From: Streptomyces sp. 1331.2
GTDB taxonomy: Bacteria; Actinomycetota; Actinomycetes; Streptomycetales; Streptomycetaceae
Direction of reading: 5' to 3'
DNA: 64,000 nt
NCBI RefSeq assembly: GCF_900199205.1
Contig: NZ_OBMJ01000002.1
Coordinates: 248,001 to 312,000 of the forward strand
Of the stretch, positions 22,585 through 31,504 are shown piece by piece. Position numbers and translations under genes: made by a program. The stretch's first letter is position 1; every line of letters starts with the position of its first letter. A model generated the notes under the pieces. It worked only from the letters and a program-made list of their open reading frames with translations, was not told where the DNA came from and did no database searches.

Positions 22585-25374
22585 GTGGCACCCGCACACC
22601 GACGGAGACCGATCCCTCCCGGACGTCCCCGCAGACCCTCCCTCAGGCGCCCGCTCGGCGCGGCCCTCGCGCTCTCGCTGGCCGCCGGACCGCTGCTGCT
22701 GTCCGTACAGGCCTGGGCCGGCGAGAGCGCCGCGCCGCCGCCGAACCCGACCACCACCGCGAGGTCCGGCGGCGCCACCGACCAGCCGCCGGACCGGACG
22801 GACCGCCCGGGACCGGAGGCGCCCCGGCTGGTCAGGCCGCTGCAGCGGGTGCCGGGGCTGACCATCATCGACGCGGACGCCTCCGCCAGCTCCACCCCGA
22901 CCTTCGGCGAGCCGTCGATCGCGATCAACCCCGCCAACCCCCAGCAGATCGCCATCACCCGATTCGGCCCCATCCCGGGATCGCGCTGGAACAACGCCGC
23001 CCAGCTGCTCTACTCCACCAACGGCGGCACCAGCTGGACCCCCGAGTCGGCCATCCCGGTCCCGCCGGGCGTCCCCGGCACCTCCGGCGGGCCGTGCGAC
23101 CAGACGATCGACTACGGCCGCAACGGCACCCTCTACGGCACCTTCCTCACCTGCAACACCGGCGCCAACGTGGTGGTTACCGGCTCGACCACCGACCCCA
23201 CCAAGGCCTCGTCGTGGGCGTGGAACAACCCCACGCCCACCACCACCCAGCTCACCACCGGCACGCACCCGTTCAACGACCAGCCCTGGCTGATCACCAA
23301 CCCCGACACCGCCACCCCGACCCAGGACAACGTCTACGTCGGCTACCAGGACTTCAACGCCACCGGCACCACGGCCAGTCCGCACGACCGGGTGAACGTC
23401 GCCCGCAACCACGCCAGCCCGGTCGACTTCCCCGCCGCCAACGACGTGGGGGTCGGATCGGGGGCCCTGAACGACGGCATCAACGGCGGCCTCCGGCTGG
23501 CCGGCGACCCGCGCAACGGCGCCGTGTACGCCCTCTACCAGCAGGGCGGCAGCAACACGGTCAGCCAGCCCCAGCCCGTCACCATCAGGATCAACCGGTC
23601 CACCGACGGCGGCCGGACCTGGGACCTGGGCAACCCCCGCTCCCCCAGCACACCCCCGACCACGGCCACGGACGGCGTCACCGTCGCCTCGGTCAGCAGC
23701 GACCAGGGCAACCAGGGCTTCAAGTTCGGCGGGGTCAACGCGCTGATCGGCGGCATCCACCACGCCGCCGTCGACCCGACCAGCGGCGACGTGTTCGTCG
23801 CGTACGGCGTCGACGTCTCGGGCACCAACCAGATCCGGCTGCGCCGGCTCACCGACAACGGCGCGAACGACCTCACCATCGGCTCCGAGGTGAACGTCTC
23901 CACCTCGACGAACGCGGCGCTGCCGTCCGTCGCGGTGCTCAGCGACGGCACCGTCGGGGTCCTCTACCTGACCTCCGACGGCAACAACACCAACGGCTTC
24001 CCGATCTTCACCGCGCACCTCGCCCGGAGCTTCGACCACGGCGCCACCTTCACCGACTTCCAGCTGCGCTCCTACACCACGCCGGTGGGCACCGCCGGAT
24101 TCCCCACCGAGCGACTGTTCGGTGACTACGAGCAGCTCAAGGCGGTCGGCACCACCTTCTACGGCGCGTTCGTCGGCAACCTCAACGGCACCGGCCAGAC
24201 CACGGCCCAGCCGACCGACACGATCTTCTTCAGCGTCCCGAAGACGGCCACCAGCTCGACGCTCACCTCCTCCGCCGACCCGTCCGTCTACGGGCAGCCG
24301 GTGACCTTCACCGCCACCGTCGTCCCGACCCCGGACGGCGGAACGGTCACGTTCAAGGTCGACGGCACCCAACTCGGCAGCCCGGTGCCGGTCGACACCA
24401 CGACCGGGAAGGCCACCTCGGCCGCCATCTCCTCGCTGACCGTCGGCGACCACACCGTCGAGGCCACCTACAGCGGTGACCTCGACTTCCAGGGCAACAC
24501 GGCCATGAGCCTGACCCAGACCGTCACCCAGGCCTCCGTCACCACCACGCTCGCCTCCTCGGACGGCGGCCAGGCGGCCTTCGGACAGCCCGTCACCTTC
24601 ACCGACACGGTCTGCCCGGCGCCCCCGAGCACCGACCCGGCCCTGCCGCCCTCCGGGACGGTGACGTTCCGGGACGGCTCCACCGTGCTCGGCACCGGCA
24701 CCCTCGCCCCCGGTGGCGGCGCCCACTGCGGTCAGACCCAGGTGACCTTCGCCGACCTGCTCCCCGGCAGCCACACGATCACCGCGCAGTACAGCGGTGA
24801 CGGCAACTTCCTGGCGGGCGGGCCGGAAACCCTCACCGAGATGGTGACCTGCGCCAACGTCATCACCGGTGACGTCCGCGGCGGCGTGGACGCGACCGCG
24901 CCGAGCACCTGCGTCATCGGCGCCACCGTGCACGGGTCGGTCCACGGCGCGGCCGGCGGGGCCCTGTTCATCGGCCACTCCACCGTCTTCGGCGATGTGC
25001 ACTCCGAGCACGGCACGCTCTTCGCCATGTGCGGCTCCACCTCCACCGGCACGGTGGAGGTGGGTGGTGCGAGCGGGTTCGTCCTCGTCGGCGACCCGGG
25101 TGACGACCGCTGCACCGGCAACCGGGTCAACGGCTCCGTCCACCTCATCGACAACCACGCGGGCGCCGAGCTGATCGCCAACCGGATCGGCGGCTCGGTC
25201 GAGGTCAACGGCACGACCGGCACCGGTCCGTTCCCCGAGGACACCCAGGCCGAGATCGAGGGCAACACGATCGGTGGCTCGCTCCACTGCACCGGCAACA
25301 ACCCGCCGCCGACCAACGGCGGTCACCCCAACACCGTCCACGGCACGCGCACCGGGCAGTGCGCCAATCTGTGA
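22585..25374 (+). CDS. Large secreted Asp-box propeller/Ig-like protein
   Basis: A 929-residue exported protein. Basic RRPRR-rich n-region, hydrophobic core, and predicted cleavage after QAWA near residue 45. Residues about 90-555 form a sialidase-like propeller with Asp boxes STNGGTSW and STDGGRTW and a related SFDHGATF. Two Ig-like (Big_3) domains follow at about 560-760, each with YGQPVTF/FGQPVTF and ending TYSGD/QYSGD. The last 160 residues have short repeats (GGSVEVNG, NRVNGSVHLIDNHAG) resembling a right-handed beta-helix. It probably binds or degrades extracellular glycan, though catalytic residues were not identified. GTG 22585 is favoured by GAAAGGA at 22571-22577; GTG 22549 and ATG 22558 are alternatives. 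Confidence 0.75.
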   Translation: MAPAHRRRPIPPGRPRRPSLRRPLGAALALSLAAGPLLLSVQAWAGESAAPPPNPTTTARSGGATDQPPDRTDRPGPEAPRLVRPLQRVPGLTIIDADASASSTPTFGEPSIAINPANPQQIAITRFGPIPGSRWNNAAQLLYSTNGGTSWTPESAIPVPPGVPGTSGGPCDQTIDYGRNGTLYGTFLTCNTGANVVVTGSTTDPTKASSWAWNNPTPTTTQLTTGTHPFNDQPWLITNPDTATPTQDNVYVGYQDFNATGTTASPHDRVNVARNHASPVDFPAANDVGVGSGALNDGINGGLRLAGDPRNGAVYALYQQGGSNTVSQPQPVTIRINRSTDGGRTWDLGNPRSPSTPPTTATDGVTVASVSSDQGNQGFKFGGVNALIGGIHHAAVDPTSGDVFVAYGVDVSGTNQIRLRRLTDNGANDLTIGSEVNVSTSTNAALPSVAVLSDGTVGVLYLTSDGNNTNGFPIFTAHLARSFDHGATFTDFQLRSYTTPVGTAGFPTERLFGDYEQLKAVGTTFYGAFVGNLNGTGQTTAQPTDTIFFSVPKTATSSTLTSSADPSVYGQPVTFTATVVPTPDGGTVTFKVDGTQLGSPVPVDTTTGKATSAAISSLTVGDHTVEATYSGDLDFQGNTAMSLTQTVTQASVTTTLASSDGGQAAFGQPVTFTDTVCPAPPSTDPALPPSGTVTFRDGSTVLGTGTLAPGGGAHCGQTQVTFADLLPGSHTITAQYSGDGNFLAGGPETLTEMVTCANVITGDVRGGVDATAPSTCVIGATVHGSVHGAAGGALFIGHSTVFGDVHSEHGTLFAMCGSTSTGTVEVGGASGFVLVGDPGDDRCTGNRVNGSVHLIDNHAGAELIANRIGGSVEVNGTTGTGPFPEDTQAEIEGNTIGGSLHCTGNNPPPTNGGHPNTVHGTRTGQCANL

Positions 25375-25395
25375 ACCGGTGAACCGGTGAACCGG
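25371..25395 (+). repeat. Three 8-bp tandem repeats across the stop codon
   Basis: GTGAACCG occurs three times in tandem (25371, 25379, 25387). The first copy includes the real TGA. An 8-bp period puts the further TGAs in the two other frames. Confidence 0.8.
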
Positions 25396-25404
25396 TAAGT
25401 CGAT

Positions 25405-25439
25405 CCGAGGGGTCCGGCGCCGCGCGCCGGGCCCCTCGG
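25405..25439 (+). terminator. 16-bp-stem terminator after secreted protein
   Basis: Arms at 25405-25420 and 25424-25439 pair with one G/T position across a 3-nt loop (CGC). It lies about 30 bp after the stop. Confidence 0.85.
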
Positions 25440-25583
25440 CACGCCCGCCCCCGTACCCGCCCGGAATCTGTCGATCAGCCGGAGTTTCCCGGTTTCGGTG
25501 GCGCCCGGCCGGCCGCTGAGGGATCGTCGGTCAACGACGCCCAACCGGGCGGGCAGCGTCAGGTCGACGCCGAAAGGGGTGCC

Positions 25584-26207
25584 GTGGTGCAGCAGACGTG
25601 GACGACGGACGAGTTCGGAACCTCGCACGAAGGCAGGGTCGGCGTGCTCCTGGCCGACGGCACCACCCCACGCCCGGTCACCTACCCGACGGCGAGCGGC
25701 GGCGGCGGATCGAGTACGTCGTACTGGACGGCCTACACCGGAGACCGCTTCGGCCTCGCCCCCAGGGCGCACGCGCTGCGCCCGGTCTGCTCCTGCGGGT
25801 GGACCGGACCCGAGCACCGGGTCGACTGGCCCGAGCCCGACGAGGAGGGCGAGGACGGCAAGGCGGAGTTCGGCGACCAGGCCTACGACGCGGCCGACGC
25901 CTGCCAGGACGAATGGGACGAGCACATCGCCGAGGTGGAGCGGTCGACCGTCCCCCTGCCCGAGGCGGTCACCGAACTCCTGCGCCGGCTGGGCGAGGAG
26001 ATCGAGACCCTGGGGGACAGCTCCCCGCTGGCGGCCCTGCGGGCGGCCCACCAGCTGGAGGTGACGGCCAAACAGGCCGGCTACTGGCCCGCCTGCGCGG
26101 TCCGGCGCGAGGTCAGCCGCGAGCGGGCCGCGGCCGCCCTCGGCCTCGACGAGGACGGCGTCCGCCGCCTGCTGTCCCACTTCGACGGCGCGGACTTCTA
26201 CAGCTGA
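25584..26207 (+). CDS. Hypothetical protein with CxCGWxG motif
   Basis: A 207-residue soluble protein with no signal peptide. It has a central CSCGWTGPEHR motif (possible metal ligand pair), then a strongly acidic helical segment (DEEGEDGKAEFGDQAYDAAD). The C-terminal HTH-like stretch reads RERAAAALGLDEDGVRRLL. I recognise the CxCGW style from uncharacterised actinomycete proteins but no function is known. The GTG start has GAAAGGGG at 25572-25579. It is convergent with lutC. DNA binding is only a possibility. Confidence 0.6.
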   Translation: MVQQTWTTDEFGTSHEGRVGVLLADGTTPRPVTYPTASGGGGSSTSYWTAYTGDRFGLAPRAHALRPVCSCGWTGPEHRVDWPEPDEEGEDGKAEFGDQAYDAADACQDEWDEHIAEVERSTVPLPEAVTELLRRLGEEIETLGDSSPLAALRAAHQLEVTAKQAGYWPACAVRREVSRERAAAALGLDEDGVRRLLSHFDGADFYS

Positions 26208-26265
26208 CCCCACGGTTGACCTGGGCGGCCAACCGACCGACCGGCCCCGCGCGCCGCCCGGACCG

Positions 26266-26952
26266 TCAGGCCGGCGGGTCCGCGACCAGGACGACGTCGA
26301 GGCGGCGGGGGCCGTGGACGCCTTCCACCCGGTCGAGTTCGATGTCGCTGGTGGCGGAGGGCCCGGAGATCCAGGTCTGCGGGCGGGCGGGGTCGAGCCG
26401 GGGGAGGGCGCGGGGCAGGGAGGCGACGACCTGCTCGGCGCGGACCACGCAGACGTGGTGGTCCGGGACGAGGGTGAGGATGCGCCGGCCCTGGCCGGGG
26501 CCGGCGTCCAGGACGATGGTGCCGGTCTCGGCGACGGCGAGGGTGCAGCCGGTCAGTGCGCTGTCGATGCGGTCCAGCACTTCGGCCGTGAGCGCCGACC
26601 CGTCGGTCCCGTCGGTTCTGTCGGTGTGCAGGCGCACGTCGCCGACGGCCGACAGCCAGCCGGCGGGCAGGTCGGCGGGGACGGCCAGCGAGCGGGTGCC
26701 GTGTTCGCGCAGCAGGCGGCCGATCACCTCGGGGAGCTCGCGGGTGGTGGCGCGGTGGACGTGGGCCCGGTAGTCGGCCAGGTTCTCGGCCAGCGCGGCG
26801 AGCAGGGTCGGACGGTCCTCGGGCAGGTGCGCCGGGAGGTACGGGCGGCGCAGCGGCGGGTCCTCCGCGGCGGGGGAGTCGGCGCCCGCGGGGACGTCGG
26901 CGAGGGCGGTGCGGATGCGGGCGAGGACCCGTGCGCGGGAGTCGTTCGTCAC
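26266..26952 (-). CDS. lutC: LutC, lactate utilization protein C
   Basis: A 228-residue LUD-domain protein. CTLAVAETGTIVLDAGPGQG and LVPDHHVCVVRAEQVVAS are the LutC/YkgG hallmarks, and ISGPSATSDIELDRVEGVHG is the conserved C-terminal signature. It works with LutA and LutB in the cytoplasmic iron-sulfur complex that oxidises L-lactate to pyruvate. Start GTG 26952 overlaps the lutB stop (GTGA). It is the last gene of the operon. Confidence 0.93.
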   Translation of the reverse strand: MTNDSRARVLARIRTALADVPAGADSPAAEDPPLRRPYLPAHLPEDRPTLLAALAENLADYRAHVHRATTRELPEVIGRLLREHGTRSLAVPADLPAGWLSAVGDVRLHTDRTDGTDGSALTAEVLDRIDSALTGCTLAVAETGTIVLDAGPGQGRRILTLVPDHHVCVVRAEQVVASLPRALPRLDPARPQTWISGPSATSDIELDRVEGVHGPRRLDVVLVADPPA

Positions 26953-28397
26953 GGGGTGTTCTCCTGTCCTCGGTTCTGTGTCCACCAGTCGCGGAAGGAC
27001 CGTTCGGGCAGCTCCGGCAGGTCGCGGGTGTCGCTCCAGGCCTTGGCCGGGCCGGGCAGCGGCAGCCGGCGGGGCTGGAGGCGGCGGGTGCGGGCGGCCG
27101 CGCGCAGCGCCGTGCGGTAGGCCGCCGGGTGGTCGAGCAGCCAGGTCGCGGCCCGTACGGCGGCCCGCTCGGCGCGGTGGGCCCGGCGGCCGGCCCCGTG
27201 CTCGGCGACCTGTTCGCGCAGGTGGACCAGTACCTCGGGGATGTCGATGGCGACCGGGCAGACCTCGTAGCAGGCCCCGCAGAGGGTGGAGGCGTACGGC
27301 AGTGAGGCGTCCACCTCGCTGGTCAGGCCGCGCAGTTGGGGCGTGAGGATGGCGCCGATCGGCCCCGGGTAGGGGGAGCCGTAGGCGTGGCCGCCGGCCC
27401 GCTCGTACACCGGGCAGACGTTGAGGCAGGCGGAGCAGCGGATGCAGCGCAGCGCCTGCCGGCCGATCTCGTCGGCGAGGGCGACGGTGCGGCCGTTGTC
27501 GAGCAGGACGAGGTGGAAGTCGCGCGGCCCGTCGCCGTCCGTGGTGCCGGTCCAGATCGAGGTGTACGGGTTCATCCGCTCGGCGGTGGAGGAGCGGGGC
27601 AGCAGTTGGAGGAAGACCTCCAGGTCCTGCCAGGTGGGGATCACCTTCTCGATGCCGACGACGGAGATCAGCGTCTCGGGCAGGGTCAGGCACATCCGCC
27701 CGTTGCCCTCGGACTCCACCACCACCAGGCTGCCGGTCTCCGCGACGATGAAGTTGGCGCCGGAGACGGAGACCTTCGCGCGCAGGAACTTCTCGCGCAG
27801 GTGCAGCCGGGCGGCCTCGGCCAGTTCGGCGGGCGAGTCGGTCAGGCCCTCGGGCGCGGGCCGGCCCCAACGGCCCATCGCCTCCCGGAAGATGTCGCGG
27901 ATCTCGCCGCGGTTGCGGTGGATCGCGGGGACCAGGATGTGCGAGGGCAGGTCGTCGCCCAACTGCACGATCAGCTCGGCCAGGTCGGTCTCGTACGCGG
28001 TGATGCCCTCGGCGGCCAGCGCCTCGTTCAGGCCGATCTCCTGGGTCGCCATCGACTTGACCTTGACCACCTCGCGCTCGCCGGTGGCCTTGACCAGCTC
28101 GGCGACGAGCCGGTTGGCCTCGGCCGCGTCCGCCGCCCAGTGGACGGTGCCGCCGGCGGCGGTGACGGCGGCCTCCGCCTGCAGCAGGTAGTGGTCGAGC
28201 CGGTGCAGCGTACGGTCCTTGATCTCCTTGCCGGCCTGGCGCAGTTGTGCCCAGTCGGCGAGTTCGGTGACCGCCCTGGCGCGCTTGTCGCGGATGGTGT
28301 GGGTGGCGTGGGTGAGGTTGGCGCGCAGCTGCGCGTTGCGGGTCGAGACGGCGGCGGCCTTCGGGAAGGCGGGCATGCCGAGGTAGGTGCCGGTCAT
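26949..28397 (-). CDS. lutB: LutB, lactate utilization iron-sulfur protein B
   Basis: A 482-residue protein. An N-terminal LUD-type region (about 60-300) contains VVKVKSMATQEIGLNEAL and IVAETGSLVVVESEGNGRM. Two 4Fe-4S motifs follow, CIRCSACLNVCP near residue 308 and CGACYEVCPV further on. A basic C-terminal tail matches YkgF/LutB. It is the electron-transfer core of the L-lactate oxidising complex. The start at 28397 overlaps the lutA stop (ATGA); a longer frame running to 29168 is read-through into lutA and not the real start. Confidence 0.93.
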   Translation of the reverse strand: MTGTYLGMPAFPKAAAVSTRNAQLRANLTHATHTIRDKRARAVTELADWAQLRQAGKEIKDRTLHRLDHYLLQAEAAVTAAGGTVHWAADAAEANRLVAELVKATGEREVVKVKSMATQEIGLNEALAAEGITAYETDLAELIVQLGDDLPSHILVPAIHRNRGEIRDIFREAMGRWGRPAPEGLTDSPAELAEAARLHLREKFLRAKVSVSGANFIVAETGSLVVVESEGNGRMCLTLPETLISVVGIEKVIPTWQDLEVFLQLLPRSSTAERMNPYTSIWTGTTDGDGPRDFHLVLLDNGRTVALADEIGRQALRCIRCSACLNVCPVYERAGGHAYGSPYPGPIGAILTPQLRGLTSEVDASLPYASTLCGACYEVCPVAIDIPEVLVHLREQVAEHGAGRRAHRAERAAVRAATWLLDHPAAYRTALRAAARTRRLQPRRLPLPGPAKAWSDTRDLPELPERSFRDWWTQNRGQENTP

Positions 28398-29113
28398 GCC
28401 AGGGGCTCCGTCTCGGTGGAGGCGAGGATCTCGGCGAGGTGGACGGTGCGCAGCGGCGCGTCCTGGCGGCGCAGGGTGCCGCCGAGGTGCATCAGGCAGG
28501 AGTTGTCGGCGCCGCAGAGCACGTCGGCGCCGGTGCCGAGGGCGTTGCGGATCTTGTCCGCGCCCATCGCGGCGGACACGGCCGGGTTCTTGACCGCGAA
28601 GGTGCCGCCGAAGCCGCAGCACTCCTCGGCGCCCGGCAGCTCCACCAGCGTGAGCCCGCGGACCGCTCGCAGCAGCCGTAGCGGCCGGTCGCCCAGGCCG
28701 AGCATCCGCAGGCCGTGGCAGGAGGGGTGGTAGGTGACGGTGTGCGGGTAGTACGCGCCGACATCGGTGACGCCGAGCACGTCGACCAGGAACTCGGTCA
28801 GCTCGTACACCCGGCCGGGCAGCGACTCGGCCTCGGGCAGGCCGAGCTTGGGGTAGTTGTCCCGGATCATCGCCGCGCAGGAGCCGGACGGGGTGACGAC
28901 GTGGTCGTAGCCGGCGAAGGCGGCGGCGGTCCGGCGGGCCAAGGGCGCGGTCTCGCGGCGGTAGCCGGTGTTGAACTGGGGCTGCCCGCAACAGGTCTGG
29001 GCCTGCGGGAAGTCGACCTCGACACCGAGCCGTTCCAGCAGCCGCACCACCGCCCGGCCGGTGTCCGGGTACACGGCGTCGTTGACGCACGTGACGAAGA
29101 GTGCGATCCGCAC
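28394..29113 (-). CDS. lutA: LutA, lactate utilization protein A
   Basis: A 239-residue (Fe-S)-binding protein of the CCG family. It has the two cysteine-rich repeats ending CCGQPQF and CCGFGG, plus CVND near the N-terminus and YHPSCHGLRML. These coordinate iron-sulfur clusters in LutA/YkgE. It acts with LutB and LutC to oxidise lactate. I chose GTG 29113, about 12 bp after AAGGGAG. A GTG at 29131 would add six residues. A FadR/LldR-type operator lies 33-43 bp upstream. Confidence 0.92.
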   Translation of the reverse strand: MRIALFVTCVNDAVYPDTGRAVVRLLERLGVEVDFPQAQTCCGQPQFNTGYRRETAPLARRTAAAFAGYDHVVTPSGSCAAMIRDNYPKLGLPEAESLPGRVYELTEFLVDVLGVTDVGAYYPHTVTYHPSCHGLRMLGLGDRPLRLLRAVRGLTLVELPGAEECCGFGGTFAVKNPAVSAAMGADKIRNALGTGADVLCGADNSCLMHLGGTLRRQDAPLRTVHLAEILASTETEPLA

Positions 29114-29145
29114 GGCGGCTCTCCCTTCCACACAGGGTCGTAGCT

Positions 29146-29167
29146 TGGTCTGACCATACGGTGGTCA
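29146..29167. promoter_or_regulatory. FadR/LldR-type (GntR) operator of lut operon
   Basis: TGGTCTGACCA at 29146-29156 is a perfect palindrome around one base and fits the FadR-subfamily pattern T-N-G-T-N3-A-C-N-A, used by lactate regulators LldR/LutR. A third half site TGGTCA at 29162-29167 extends it, giving TGACCA-N5-TGGTCA. No lutR gene is in the window, so the regulator would act in trans. It is also within the promoter of the divergent giant operon. Confidence 0.65.
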
Positions 29168-29278
29168 CCGCGCTCTGCGGGCGTCTTCACTCGGACAGGG
29201 GCTTGTGTGCCGAAGCGGTTGGCCGTGAAATGGTGCGGTTACCAGCTGTGATCGATCCGGCACTCTGCGAGGGCGTTG

Positions 29279-31504
29279 ATGATCCCATGGGCGCCCCCGG
29301 GCAGGTGCACCCACCTGGACGGCCGGACGGGCGAACGCGTCGTGCCGCATTCCAGCAAACCCGACGTTCATGCGGGCGAGCAGCTGACACGGGGCAAGAC
29401 GCGCCAGTTCGGCACGGGCTCCGCCGGGCTGATCGTCCGCAAGACCGGGGGCCAGGGCCGGTACGTCCTCACCTGCGGCCACGTCCTCGGCAAGTCACCG
29501 CCGGACGGTACGTCGGCGGAGTTCAACCTGGTGTACTCGCCCGAGTTGAGCAAATGCTGTGGCTACGAGTGCAGCAACCCGATCGGGAGCGTCGTGCCCG
29601 GGACGCTGCCGAAAGTCAAGAGCGATTCCATCCAGAACATGATCAAGATCGGCCAGGTCAACTTCGCCGTGGACGCCGCGCTCGTCGAGCTGGACCCCAA
29701 GACCGAGGCGACGAACGATGTGCCGAAGATCGGGAGGATCTCCCGTGTGCGCGACCTCATCTCCGAGTGGTCACTCTCCAGCGCCCAACCGACCGCGGGG
29801 GACCTGCCGCCGGAACGCCAGATCGCGGTGCGGAAGTACGGCGCGAAGACCGGCCTCACCACGGGCAAGATCATGGCGCTGCGGGAGGTGCCGATCAAGG
29901 AGGAGTCCGGCAACGGCCAGATCACCGGGCAGGCATGGCTGTTCGAGGTCCAGGTGGTGGCGTCGGCGGGCCAACAGTCGGTCCACGAGTACATGCTGGA
30001 CATGGCGCGGCATCTGGCCGAGGACCCCACCAGCACCCCGAACAGCATCGCCGCGCGGTTCGCCGGTTCGGGACTGAGCGTCACGCCCGGGGGTTCCGCC
30101 GACAGTCCCACGCTCGTGGTCAAGGGCGCGCAGTTCTCCCAGCCGGGCGACTCGGGCGCACCGGTCGTCGACGGCGACGGCAAGGTCGTCGGCATCCTCA
30201 CCAGCGGTGTCCGGCAGGACATCTTCGTGGTCGGGCAGCACGACGCCGTCGAAATCCTGACCGGCCAGTCCCACGTCCTCTTCCTCGACCCGGTGTTCAG
30301 GTTCCTGCAGGTGGAACTGCTGCCGCCCGCGCTGAGTTCCGCGGGCCGCCCCGTCGCGGTACCCGGCATGCCCATCACCCGTACCCGGCCCGTGGACTGG
30401 TCGGCCGTCAGGACCGCCTGGGCGGCGGTGGAGGGCAGCGAACTCGGCGCCCGGCTGGGAGCGCTGGTCCGCCGCCACATGCACGAGGTGCGCCACCTGG
30501 TGCACCACAACCGCCGGGTGATGGTGACCTGGCACCGCTGCAAGGGGCCCGCCTTCGTCAACATCGCCCTGAACACCGCCGACCAGCCGCGGTGGCCGCT
30601 GCCCGCCGAGGTCGACGGCGTCACTCCGCTCCAGGCGCTGCACGCGATGAGGGACGTGCTCCTCGCCGAGGGCAGCGCCTCCCTGCGCGCCGACATCGCC
30701 GAACACCAGGAGCGGGTGCTCGACCTCGCCGGACGCACCACGTCCATCCTCGACCTCCTCCTGGAACCGGCGCCGGCCACGCCCCCGGCGGCCGTACGCA
30801 TCGTGAACTCGCGCGGGGTGCCCGGCGTGGCCGGCGCTCTGGTCCGCGACCCACGGGGCGTCACGTACCTCCTGGCAAGCCATCACGTCGTCTTCGGCGG
30901 CGGAGCGGAGGAGGGCGACCCGGTGTGGGCCCTGCCTTCCTCGGCCGACCTCGTCGACCCTGTCGACCGTGCCGAGCCGGCCCTGCTCGGCCGCGCCCGG
31001 CGCGGGCACCTGGGACTGGTGGAGTTCGCCGGGCGGGACTGCTTCGTGGACGGCGCGCTCATCGAACTGGACCCCGTCGCGGAGCAGCCCGCATGGTTGC
31101 GCGACACGCTCGCGGGCGCGTGGCCCACCGCGGCCGGGCGGGCTGAGCCCGGCACCGCGGTGCACAAGAGGGGCGCAGCCACCGGCCTGACGCAGGGCAC
31201 CGTGCTCGATGTCGCCTACCCGGACCGGCCCTTCATCGACGGGCGCGAATGGACCGCCCCGGGTCAGCTGCTGGTCGCGTCCCGGGACCCGGGCCGGGCC
31301 TTCTCGGCGCCGGGCGACTCGGGCGCCCCGCTCCTGGACGACCGGGGGCACCTGCTCGGCCTGCTGTGGGGCGCCACTGCGGCTGGTGACGGCGTCGCCT
31401 GCCCGGCGGAGCCCCTGCTGCACCACCTCGGCGTCGATGCCGTGGGGGCGTTGCGAACCGGCGCCGCCGCCCAGGACGCACCGCGACCGGAGGAGTCCGT
31501 ATGA
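29279..31504 (+). CDS. Tandem trypsin-fold protein, first gene of giant operon
   Basis: A 741-residue protein with two chymotrypsin-fold modules and no signal peptide or TM helix. Module 1: His68 in LTCGHVL, Asp132 in FAVDAALVELD, Ser292 in PGDSGAPV. Module 2: His536 in ASHHVVFGG, Asp591 in FVDGALIELD, Ser681 in PGDSGAPL. Both have K-x-G-A-x-TGLT-x-G (KYGAKTGLTTG, KRGAATGLTQG). Between them is a helical domain with TWHRCKGPAF (417-426), also present in the next gene. A CC pair (SKCCGYEC) follows His68. It is predicted to be an active cytoplasmic serine protease. ATG 29279 has GAGGG at 29269-29273; TTG 29276 is possible. It ends ATGA with the next start. Confidence 0.75.
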   Translation: MIPWAPPGRCTHLDGRTGERVVPHSSKPDVHAGEQLTRGKTRQFGTGSAGLIVRKTGGQGRYVLTCGHVLGKSPPDGTSAEFNLVYSPELSKCCGYECSNPIGSVVPGTLPKVKSDSIQNMIKIGQVNFAVDAALVELDPKTEATNDVPKIGRISRVRDLISEWSLSSAQPTAGDLPPERQIAVRKYGAKTGLTTGKIMALREVPIKEESGNGQITGQAWLFEVQVVASAGQQSVHEYMLDMARHLAEDPTSTPNSIAARFAGSGLSVTPGGSADSPTLVVKGAQFSQPGDSGAPVVDGDGKVVGILTSGVRQDIFVVGQHDAVEILTGQSHVLFLDPVFRFLQVELLPPALSSAGRPVAVPGMPITRTRPVDWSAVRTAWAAVEGSELGARLGALVRRHMHEVRHLVHHNRRVMVTWHRCKGPAFVNIALNTADQPRWPLPAEVDGVTPLQALHAMRDVLLAEGSASLRADIAEHQERVLDLAGRTTSILDLLLEPAPATPPAAVRIVNSRGVPGVAGALVRDPRGVTYLLASHHVVFGGGAEEGDPVWALPSSADLVDPVDRAEPALLGRARRGHLGLVEFAGRDCFVDGALIELDPVAEQPAWLRDTLAGAWPTAAGRAEPGTAVHKRGAATGLTQGTVLDVAYPDRPFIDGREWTAPGQLLVASRDPGRAFSAPGDSGAPLLDDRGHLLGLLWGATAAGDGVACPAEPLLHHLGVDAVGALRTGAAAQDAPRPEESV

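Noticed and set aside
22561..25341. 926-codon minus-strand frame
   Set aside because: Antisense shadow of the secreted Asp-box/Ig-like gene; translation is Val/Gly/Asp/Arg-rich with no motif.
26949..29168. 739-codon minus frame suggesting a LutA-LutB fusion
   Set aside because: The upstream third is out-of-frame lutA sequence. lutA has its own complete frame and overlaps lutB by ATGA.
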